From Saccharothrix espanaensis DSM 44229 (GTDB lineage: Bacteria; Actinomycetota; Actinomycetes; Mycobacteriales; Pseudonocardiaceae): a stretch of 64,000 bases of DNA. The stretch lies in contig NC_019673.1 of the NCBI RefSeq assembly GCF_000328705.1, forward strand, positions 5,270,001 to 5,334,000, in the 5' to 3' direction. The notes beneath the pieces were generated by a model. The model saw nothing but the letters and a program-made list of their open reading frames with translations, made no database searches and was not told the origin of the DNA. Positions 17,056 to 26,700 of this stretch are shown piece by piece (positions within the stretch are counted from its first letter, which is position 1; every line of letters starts with the position of its first letter). A program made the translations under genes and the position numbers.

Positions 17056-20000
17056 CTAGCCGTCGCAGAGCGCCGGGCGGGGCTGGGAGCCCCGGAAGTC
17101 GACCGCCAGCGTGGTGCACAGCGCGGTCACGGCGGCGGTCGTGTCGGTGGTCCAGGTGGTGATCGTCCGGTCCCTGCCGACGCTGGCCAGGACCGCGCCG
17201 TCCGGGCTCCACGCCAGGTCGGTGACGGTCGCGGTGTGGCCCGAGAGGGTGGCCCAGCGGGTGCCGGTCGCCACGTCCCAGAGGGCCACCGTGTCGTTGT
17301 GGCCCAGTGAGGCCAGCAGCCGGCCGTCCGGGCTGAACACCAGGAACCCGAACTGCGCGGTCGGGTCGGTCAGCTCTCCGGTGCGCGCGCCGGTCCCGGT
17401 GTCCCAGATGACCACCCGGCCGGTCCCCTCGCGGTAGGCGGCGGCGGTCAGGCGGGTGCCGTCGGGGCTGTACTCGACCGACGTGACCTGGCCGTCGTCG
17501 ATGGCCAGCTCGCCCCGGCGCTCGCCCGACGCGCTCCACAGCAGGACCTTCCCGGCCGCCGTGCCCACCGCGAGGCCCGTCCCGTCCGGCCGGTAGTCGA
17601 GGTCGAGGGCCGACTCGGCGGGCACGTCGCGGTGCTCGCCGGTCCGCACGTCGTGCAAGCGCACGGCGCGGCCGTCCACGATCATCGCCAACGTCCGCGA
17701 GTCCGGGCTGAACACCAGCTTCTCCACGACGTGCCCCTGCGCACCGGCGATCACCACGGCGGTCGGCGCGAGCGAGGCGGCGTCGCGCAGGACGACCTCG
17801 CCGCGGTGCGCGGTGGCGACCAGCGCGCCGTCCGGGCTGACCACCGGGCCGCGGGTGTCCAGCGAGGACGTGCCCGAGCCCGGCGAGGTCGCCAGCGGCG
17901 TGCGGGTCGCGCGGTCCCACAGCACCAGCCCGCCGTCCGCGCCGCTGCTGACCAGGGTGCGGCCGTCGGGGTGGAACGCGATGCCGCTGACCGTGTCGAC
18001 GTGCCCGAGGAACGGCAGCCGCGCCCGGTCCCACAGCAGCGTGCTGCCGCCGGTGCTGCTGCCCACCAGGTAGCGGCTGTCCGGGCTGAACACCGCGCCG
18101 ACCACCTTGTGGTTCTCGCTGCGCACCAGCTGCCCGAGCTTGGCGCGCTGCCGCACGTCCCACACGAACACGTCGCCGCCGACGTCCACCGACACCAGCC
18201 GCTCACCGGCCGCGTCGAACGCCACCCGCAGGACGCTGTCCACGTGGCCGAGCTCGGCGACCCGCCCACCGGTCGGGACGTCCCACAGGACCACCGCCCG
18301 GCCGGCCCCGGCGGTGGCCAGCGTGCGGCCGTCCCGGCTGACCGCGAGCGACGTCGGCGAGCCCGCGTCGACCACGCCGACCACCGCGCCGTCCCGCCAG
18401 AACGCCACCCGGCCGGCGTCGTCGACGAACACCACCCGCCCGTCGGCGGTGAACGCCACGTCGCCGCCGCCGGACAGCACCGCGACCGGGTCGACCCGGT
18501 CGGCGCTCCACAGCCGGGTCCCGGTCGCGCCGGAGGTCGCCAGCACCCGGCCGTCCGGGCTGAACCGGATTCGCCGCACCTGTCCCCCGGCGTTCCCGCG
18601 GGCCACGACCGACCGCCCGGCCACGTCCCACACGACGATCCGCCCGTCGGCGTCACCGAGCGCGAGCCGCGCGCCGTCCGGGCCGAACGCCGGGGTCAGC
18701 ACCTGGCCGAAGTCGCCGACGACCTCGTCCACCCGGTCCCGCGCGGCGACGTCCCACAGCTCGACCCGGCCCGGCCCGCCCGGCGCGGCCAGCAGCCTGC
18801 TGTCCGGGGTGAACGCCTGCTCGGCGGCCACGTCGAACGGCGCGGGCAGCACGGCGTCGTAGTCGTGCCGGGAGGCGAGGCTGAGCACCGCGCTGCGGGC
18901 CTCGGCGGTCGGGTCGCTCCCGTAGGCCTCCAGGCTCTTGCGCAGGGCGGCGGGCACGTCCCGCCCGGCCAGCGCGCCGGCTTCGGCGGCCAGCCGCTGG
19001 GAGTCCGCGATCCGCCCCTGCCGCACCACCTCCGAGCCCTGCCGCACGACCACGAACGTGATCGCCGCCGAGACCACGAGCAGCACCGACAGGGCGGCGG
19101 TCAGCACCCGCAGCTGCCGGACGCGCCGCACGTGCAGCGCGTGGTCGCGCAGCTCGGTGCTGGAACTGGTGTCCAGGAAGGACTTCTCGCGGGCGGTCAG
19201 GCCGTCCTCCCGACCGTGCGCCCACTCGGCGGCGACCGCGAGCCGCACGCCCCGGTACAGCGCGCCGGGATCGCGGCCGACGGCCTCCCACGCGGCGGTG
19301 GCCTCGGTCAACTGGTGGTGCACCCGCAGACCGGCGCGGTCCTCGGCGAGCCAGCCGCGCAGCCGTGGCCAGTTGCGCAGCAACGCCTCGTGCGCGATCT
19401 CGACCGTGTCGCGGTCCACGGTGACCAGGCGCGCGCCCACCAGCGCGTCGAGCACGACGGCCAGGTCCGGGTCGTCGCCCAGTTCGTCGCGGCGCACCCG
19501 GCGCTTGCCGTCCTCGACGCCTTCGCCGAGCGTGGTCAGGCGCAGCAGCAGCCGTTGGGCCCGGCGCTGCCGGTCGGGGTCGAGGCCGGTGAAGACGCGT
19601 TCGGCGGTCTGCGCGATCGCGCCGTGGATGCCGCCGGCGGCCTCGTACCCGGCCAGCGTCAGCGCGTTGCCGCGCCGCCTTCGCCACGTCTCCAGCAGGG
19701 CGTGCGAGACCAGCGGCAGCATCCCCGGCTGACCGGTGGCGTCGGCGACGATCCGGGCCAGCAGGACGCCCTCGACGGTGCCGCCGACGGCCACCGCGGG
19801 CCGGCTGATCGCCTGCGACAGCTCGTCGCCGGTCATCGGCCCCACGACCACGTGCCCGCCGGCCAGCGCCTCGGCCAGCCTCGGGTCGGCGACGCAGTGG
19901 TGGTAGAAGTCGGCGCGCACGCCGAGCACGACGCGGCACCGGCTGTCCTGCCCGGCCGTGGCGCACAGCAGGGCCTCGATGAACGCCGAACGCCGCACCG

Positions 20001-20697
20001 GGTCGCCGCACAGCGTGAAGACCTCCTCGAACTGGTCCACCACCAGCAGCAGGTCGGTCTCGGCGGGCTGGTCGGCGAGCACCTCGGCGGCGATCCCGGC
20101 CAGCGCGGCCGGGTCGTCGGCCAGCGCCCGCAGCAGGTCGCCGTGGTCGCGGCCGGTCACCTGCTGAAGGTGCGAGGCGGTCTCCCACAACGGGTTCGCG
20201 CCCGGCGTGAGCAGCAGCGCCGGTCCCGCGGCCCGCGCCCGGGGCAGCACGCCGGCTCGCAGCAGCGACGACTTGCCCGCGCCGGACACCCCGAACACGG
20301 CCAGCAGCCGGTGCTCGGCCAGCCCGTCCAGCACGTCGCGGACCAGCCCGTCACGGCCGAAGAAGCGCGCGCTGTCGGCCTCCTCGTAGGCGGCCAGCCC
20401 CGCGTACGGGGAGTCGGCGGGGTCGCCGGCGGGCGCGGCCGAGGCCAGGTCGTGCCAGCGCCGCTCCCACTCGGCCACGTCGCCGCCGCACGCCCGGACG
20501 TAGCCCAGGGTCACCGGCAGGCTCGGCAGCCTGCGCCCGCCGGCGGCGTCGGACAGCGTCCCGGCCGAGTAGTGGGCGCGCCTGGCCAGCTCCCGGTACG
20601 GCGGCGAGCCGGCCCGTTCCCGCACCGCGCGCAACCCGGCCGCGAACCGCAGCAGGGCGTCGTCTCCGTCGTCCAGCGGTCGTTCCCGACGTGGCAC
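17056..20697 (-). CDS. HTH-nSTAND1 NTPase-WD40 repeat regulator
   Basis: 1213 residues from GTG 20697, with GGGGAGG upstream. Domains in order: XRE-like helix-turn-helix (about 15-85); nSTAND1 NTPase with Walker A GVSGAGKSS (136-144) and Walker B LLLVVDQFEE (216-225); a membrane segment (about 529-552); then a WD40 propeller to the C-terminus with repeated FSPDGRxLA...LWD units. STAND proteins are ligand-triggered ATPase switches. The N-terminal DNA-binding part and membrane anchor suggest a membrane-tethered regulator. Its place between the two BGC1 operons makes it the best candidate to control them (inference). Confidence 0.85.
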   Translation of the reverse strand: MPRRERPLDDGDDALLRFAAGLRAVRERAGSPPYRELARRAHYSAGTLSDAAGGRRLPSLPVTLGYVRACGGDVAEWERRWHDLASAAPAGDPADSPYAGLAAYEEADSARFFGRDGLVRDVLDGLAEHRLLAVFGVSGAGKSSLLRAGVLPRARAAGPALLLTPGANPLWETASHLQQVTGRDHGDLLRALADDPAALAGIAAEVLADQPAETDLLLVVDQFEEVFTLCGDPVRRSAFIEALLCATAGQDSRCRVVLGVRADFYHHCVADPRLAEALAGGHVVVGPMTGDELSQAISRPAVAVGGTVEGVLLARIVADATGQPGMLPLVSHALLETWRRRRGNALTLAGYEAAGGIHGAIAQTAERVFTGLDPDRQRRAQRLLLRLTTLGEGVEDGKRRVRRDELGDDPDLAVVLDALVGARLVTVDRDTVEIAHEALLRNWPRLRGWLAEDRAGLRVHHQLTEATAAWEAVGRDPGALYRGVRLAVAAEWAHGREDGLTAREKSFLDTSSSTELRDHALHVRRVRQLRVLTAALSVLLVVSAAITFVVVRQGSEVVRQGRIADSQRLAAEAGALAGRDVPAALRKSLEAYGSDPTAEARSAVLSLASRHDYDAVLPAPFDVAAEQAFTPDSRLLAAPGGPGRVELWDVAARDRVDEVVGDFGQVLTPAFGPDGARLALGDADGRIVVWDVAGRSVVARGNAGGQVRRIRFSPDGRVLATSGATGTRLWSADRVDPVAVLSGGGDVAFTADGRVVFVDDAGRVAFWRDGAVVGVVDAGSPTSLAVSRDGRTLATAGAGRAVVLWDVPTGGRVAELGHVDSVLRVAFDAAGERLVSVDVGGDVFVWDVRQRAKLGQLVRSENHKVVGAVFSPDSRYLVGSSTGGSTLLWDRARLPFLGHVDTVSGIAFHPDGRTLVSSGADGGLVLWDRATRTPLATSPGSGTSSLDTRGPVVSPDGALVATAHRGEVVLRDAASLAPTAVVIAGAQGHVVEKLVFSPDSRTLAMIVDGRAVRLHDVRTGEHRDVPAESALDLDYRPDGTGLAVGTAAGKVLLWSASGERRGELAIDDGQVTSVEYSPDGTRLTAAAYREGTGRVVIWDTGTGARTGELTDPTAQFGFLVFSPDGRLLASLGHNDTVALWDVATGTRWATLSGHTATVTDLAWSPDGAVLASVGRDRTITTWTTDTTAAVTALCTTLAVDFRGSQPRPALCDG

Positions 20698-20735
20698 AAC
20701 GCACCTCCCCCAGAGGACCGCGTCATTGTTCCCAC

Positions 20736-20770
20736 GTTGTCGTTCGGTGTCGAGAGCACGACACCGAACA
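20736..20770. promoter_or_regulatory. Putative operator in the NRPS / nSTAND1 divergent promoter
   Basis: GTTCGGTGTCG (20742-20752) and CGACACCGAAC (20759-20769) are perfect 11-bp inverted arms around a 6-bp loop. They are preceded by GTTGTC as in the site at 16976. The site lies in the 99-bp gap between the divergent regulator and NRPS starts and could control both. Confidence 0.65.
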
Positions 20771-20796
20771 TCGTCCGGGCACTACGAATCGCTGCC

Positions 20797-23700
20797 GTGG
20801 ACCCAACCGCGTTCGGACTGACCGCGTCCCAACGGGACATCTGGGCGGCGGGATCTCAGCTCCCGGACTCCGCCCAGCACACCTCCGTCGCGCTCGACCG
20901 GCTGACCGGCGAGGTCGACCCGACCGTCCTGACCGCCTGCCTGGACCGGGCGCTGGACCGCAACGACGCCCTGCGCCTGCGCTTCGCCGAGCACGACGGC
21001 GTGCCGCACCAGTGGTTCCACCCGGAGCCGGTGGTCGCCGAGGTGGTCGCGCTGCCCGGACGCGCCGAGTGCGAGGCGTGGATCGACGGGGTGTTCCAGC
21101 GGGTGTTCCCGCTGCACCGCTCGCCGATGGTGCGCGCCGCCGTGCTCAAGGAGGGCGACGACGCCGTGCGCCTGTGCGTCGCGGCGCACCACATCGTCGC
21201 CGACGGGTGGGCGCTGCACGAGATCATCACGCAGGTCGTGGCGGACTACGACCACGTGGTGCGCCACGGCACGCCGCTGGACGTGACGCCGCCGTCGTTC
21301 CGGGAGTTCGTGGAGCGCGACGCCGAGTACCGGTCCTCCCCCGCGTTCGAGCGCGACCGGGACTTCCACCGCGACGCCCTCGCCGAGGTCGAGCCCGCGC
21401 TGTTCCCGCTGCGGGCCCGCTCCGCGCCGCGCCGGTTCGCCCGGCACCGCTTCGAGTTGACCGAGCACCTGGTGGCGCGGATGCGTGCGGGCGGGCACTC
21501 GCCGTTCACGGTGGTGACCGCCGCGTTCGCGGCCTACCTGTCGCGGATCCTCGGCAGCGACGACGTCGTGCTGGGCGTGCCGGCCCTCAACCGCCGGACC
21601 GTGCGGGAGCGGCGGACCGTCGGCCAGTTCGCCACCACGATGCCGTTGGCGCTGCGCGTGTCCGGAACGTCGTCGCTGCGCGAACTCGCTACGGAGGTCC
21701 GCACCCGCACGTACGGGCTCAAGCGCCGGGAGCGCCTGTCGTTGGGCGACCTGCTGCGGGGCCTCCCGGCCGACGGCGTCGGGCCGCGCCGGCTGTTCGA
21801 CGTGACGGTGTCGTACATGCACTACCCGCGCCGCTCACCGGTGCCCGGGGTCCACCGGGACATGGCGGGCCTGGGTCACGCGCACGAGCACGACGCGCTG
21901 GCGATCGTGCTGACCGAGTTCGACGACACCGGTCACATCGTCGTGGACCTGGAGTACGCGACCGACGTGTTCGACGCGGACTTCCCGGTCGAGGCGACCG
22001 CCCGGCACGTCCTGGCGCTGCTGGACCACGGGCTGTCGCCCAAGGAATCTCTTTCGAGCGAGCCGCCGGTCGCGTCGATCCCGATCCTGTCCGCCGCCGA
22101 ACGCGCCCGCCTGGTCGGCCGGCCGTCGCCCGCGCGCGGTCGCGGGACCGTGCACGAGCGGTTCGAGCAGCAGGCCGCGCGCACACCCGACCGGCTCGCG
22201 CTGGTCGCCCCCGACGTGACCTACGCCGAACTGGACGCGCGGGCGCAGGCGGTGGCCGAGCGGTTGCGCGGGCTCGGGGTGGGCCGTGACGACCGGGTGG
22301 CCGTGCGGCTGGAACGCGGGCCGGAGCTGGTGGCCGCGTTGCTGGGGGTGCTGAAGGCGGGCGGCGCGTACCTGCCCGTCGACCCCTCCCACCCGGCCGA
22401 CCGGCAGGAGTACCTGCTGACCGACAGCGGCGCCACCGCGCTGATCGACGCCACCGGGATCGAGCGCCTCGCCGCAGGAGCGGTGGCTGCGGAAGCCGGC
22501 GTCACGGGCGTGGGAGGCGCGCCCGCCGACGAGCGGTCGCTGGCCTACGTCCTCTACACGTCCGGGTCGACCGGACGGCCCAAGGGCGTGCAGGTCGAGC
22601 ACCGGTCGGTGGCCAACCGGCTGGCGTGGATGCAGCACCGCTACCCGATCGGCGCGGACGACGTGCTGGTGCAGAAGACGCCGGTGACGTTCGACGTGTC
22701 GGTGTGGGAGCTGTTCTGGTGGTCGTTCGGCGGCGCTCGGGTGGCGTTGCTGCCACCGGGCGCGGAGAAGGACCCCCGTGCGGTCCTGGAGTTCATCGGC
22801 CGCCACGGCGTGACGGTCGTGCACTTCGTGCCGTCGATGTTCGGACCGTTCCTGGACGAGTGGGCGGCCCGGCCCGAGCTGGGCCGCTCGCTGCGCCGGG
22901 TCTTCTCCAGCGGCGAGGCGCTCACCCCGGACCTGGTGGCCCGGTTCGGCCGGATCGGCGGGGACGCCGCGCTGGTCAACCTCTACGGGCCGACCGAGGC
23001 GACGGTGGACGTGTCGTTCTACGACTGCCCGCCCGAACCGGACCGGGTGCCGATCGGCCGGGCCATCGACGGCATCCGGCTGGCCGTGCTCGACCGGCAC
23101 GGCAACCCGCAGCCACCCGGCGCTCCGGGCGAGCTGTGCGTGACCGGGGTCGGCGTCGCGCGCGGCTACCTCGGCCGGCCGGAGCTGACCGCGCGGGCGT
23201 TCGTCGCCGACCCGTTCACCCCCGGTGAGCGGATGTACCGGACCGGGGACGTCGCGCGGTGGCTGGCCGACGGCGAGCTGGAGTACCTGGGCCGCGCCGA
23301 CGAGCAGGTGAAGATCCGGGGCAACCGGGTGGAGCCCGGCGAGGTCCGGGCCTGGCTGACCCGGTTCCCCGGTGTCGTGGACGCCGCAGTGGTGTTGCGG
23401 GAGCAGCGCCTGGTCGCCTACTGCGTTGTCGAGAATCGGGAAGGTACCGAGAAGTCGGAAAGGGCTGGAAAGCCGGGAGGGGATGGGGAGCTGGACGTGG
23501 CCGCGATGCGCGCCCACCTGGCGGACCGGTTGCCGGAGCACCTGATCCCGTCGCTGTTCGTGCGGCTGGACCGGATCCCGTTGACCGCCAACGGGAAGCT
23601 GAACGCGAAGGCACTGCCCCGGCCGGTGGCCGCCACGCAGGACGCCCCACCGCACGACGACACCGAGGCCGCGTTGGCGCAGCTGTGGGCGCAGGTGCTG

Positions 23701-26700
23701 GGCGTGCCGTCGGTCGGCGTGCACGACAACTGGTTCGCGCTGGGCGGCGATTCGATCACCGTGTTGCGGCTGCGCGCACGGGCGGCGGCCGGTGGACTGC
23801 ACTTCACGCCGTCCGACGTGCTCGCCCACCCCACGGTCGCGACGCTGGCGACGCGCGTCGCCGCCGTCTCGTGCGACGAGCCCGCGCCGGAGCCGTTCGA
23901 ACTGGTGGCGGCCGTGGACCGGGCGGCGCTGGGCGATGCCGTCGACGCCCACCCCGTCACCGGCTTGCAGCTCGGACTGCTGTACCACAGCCGGGCGCAG
24001 GAGAATTCGGCTGTATATCACGACGTCTTCCGCTACTCGCTCGCGATGCCTTGGCGCGAGGCCGATTTCCGGCGGGCCCACGACACCGTCGTGCGCCGCC
24101 ACCCCGTGCTGCGGTCGTCGTTCGACTTGGCGCGCTCGTTGCAGGTCGTGCACCCGACCATCCACAGTGGACTCGACGTCGTCGATCTGCGGTCGCTGGA
24201 CGACGACGAGGCCGAGGTCGAGATCCGCAAGCACGTGGCGGACCGGCGGTTCCACCGCTACGAGTTCGACCGGCCGCCGCTGCACCACCTGCGCGCCCAC
24301 ATCCGGGCCGACCGGGTCGACCTGGTGTTCAGCTTCCACCACGCGATCCTCGACGGGTGGAGCGTGGCGACCGTGCTGCGCGAGCTGCTGGCGTGCTACC
24401 TCGGTGTCGGGGTGGCCGGCTCGCCCGGGGTGGTCGGCTTGCCCGGGGTGGCCGCCTCGCCCGCCCGGCACGTCCTCGCCGAACGCCGGGCGCTGGCGTC
24501 GCCGGAGCACGCCGCGCACTGGCGCGCGGTACTGGCGGGCACGTCTCCGGCGCAGGTCACCGCGTTCCGGCCGCACGTGCCGGCCGGTGCCGACGACCTC
24601 CTGGTGCGGCTGGTGGAACTGCCCGCCGGGCTGGACGACGAGGTGCGGGCTTTCGCCCACCGGCACGGCGTGCCACCGAAGTCGGTCCTGTTCACCGCGC
24701 ACTGCCTGACCTTGCGGATGCGCCACCCGGAGCCCGTGGCCACCGGCCTGATCACGCACGGCCGCCACGACGACCAGACCGTCGGGTTGTTCCTCAACAC
24801 CGTGCCGGTGCGGGTCGACCAGACGCCCCGGACGTGGGCGGACGCCGTGCTCGACGTGCACCGGCAGGAACGTGAGGGCCACCCGCACCGGCACTACCCG
24901 CTCAGCGCGATGCAGCGCGACCACGGCGGCGCGGTGCTGGAGACCGCGTTCAACCACATGCACCCGCACGTGCTGGACGACGTGCTCGCGGACGTGGGAC
25001 TGCTCGGCTTCGAGGCGTGGGAGGAGACGAGCTTCGCGTTGCTGGTCAACACGATCGTGCACCCGGTCACCCGGCGGACGTGGCTGCGGGTGGACTGCGC
25101 GGCGACCACGTTCACCCCCGAGCAGGCCGATCTCGCGGTCGGGGACTACACCCGGGTCCTGACCCGGCTGCTGCGGCGGCCGGACGAGGAGGTGGATTTC
25201 GGCTTCCTCGCCGAGGACGCCCACGTGGTGACCACGATCGCCACCCGCCCGCCGGACGCCGTCGCGGTCGAGTTCGGCGCGCGGACGTGGACCTACCGGC
25301 AGCTCGACGCCGCCGCCGATCGGGTCGCCCGCGCCCTCGCCGCGGCCGGGTCCGGTCCCGGCACGCGGGTCGGCATCGGGCTGGAACGGTCGTTCGAGAT
25401 GGTCGCGGTCGTGCTCGGCGTGGCCAAGGCGGGCGCGGCGTGCGTTCCGCTGGACCCGTCCTACCCCCGGCACCGCCGGGACGCGATGATCGCCAAGGCC
25501 CGCCCGGCGCTGACCATCACGACCCCGGCCGACGTCGAGGCGCTGCCGCACGACGCCCCGCCGACCACGCACGAACCGTCCTTGGACGACACCGCGTACG
25601 TGCTGTTCACGTCCGGTTCGACGGGCACCCCGAACGGCGTCGTCATGCCGCACCGGGCCTTGGCCAACCTGGTGCGCCACGGCCGTGCGGCCGCCACCGG
25701 CACGACCCTCCAGTACGCGCCGCTGAGCTTCGACGTGTCGTTCCAGGAGATCTTCTCGACCCTGTGCGCGGGCGGGACACTCCGGCTGGTGTCCGAAAGC
25801 GACAGACGTGACCCCAGGACGTTGATCGGCGTGCTGGACGGCGTGGACCGCGTGTTCCTGCCCTACGTGGCGCTCCAGCAACTGGCCGAAACCGCCGTCA
25901 CGCTGAACCGGGTACCGGCGTCGCTGCGGACCGTCATCTCCTCCGGCGAGCAGCTGCGCGTGACCGACGAGATCCGCGCCCTGTGCGCCGGCCTGCCCGG
26001 CGTGGTGCTGGAGAACCAGTACGGCCCGACCGAGACCCACGTGGCCACCAGCTACGCCATGACCGGCGACTTCCCCGCCCTGCCGCCGATCGGCACACCC
26101 CTGGACGGTCTCCGCGCCGTGGTGCTGGACGAACGGCTGCGCCCCGTCCCACCCGGGACCCGGGGCGAGATCCACCTGGGCGGCAAGGGCCTGGCCACCG
26201 GCTACACCGACGACCCGGACCTGACGGCCCGCCGCTTCGTCACCGACCCGACCACCGGCACCCTGCTCTACCGCACCGGTGACATCGGCATGGCCCTGCC
26301 CACCGGTGACCTGGTGCACCTGGGCCGCGTCGACCACCAGGTCAAGATCCGCGGCTTCCGGGTGGAACCCGCCGAGGTCGAACTGGCGATCACCGCACTG
26401 GGCATCGCCGAGGTGGCCGTCCTCGGACACGACGACCACCTGATCGCCTACCTGGTCGACACCGCCGGCCACCAGGGCGACGGCGCAGGTCTGCGGGCCG
26501 CGTTGCGGGCCGCGCTGCCCGAGCACCTGGTGCCGACGCACTTCGTGTGGCTCCCCGGACTCCCCCGCACGCCCAGCGGCAAGCGGGACGACGCCGCGCT
26601 GCGCCGCACCACCCCGACCCGCCCGGCGACCACCACCCGACCGCCGGCCGACGGGCACGAGCGCGCGCTGACCGAGATCCTGGCCGATCTGCTCGACGTG

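Noticed and set aside
17056-20697. nSTAND1-WD40 protein as an antiphage defence gene
   Set aside because: Possible by architecture, but the HTH, the promoter shared with the NRPS and the lack of other defence genes favour a regulatory role. It is not claimed as defence.
17632-20796. Very long open frame on the plus strand ahead of the NRPS, opposite the nSTAND1-WD40 gene
   Set aside because: It is a GC-skew shadow of the regulator on the other strand. The NRPS similarity begins only at about 20797, after the promoter palindrome.
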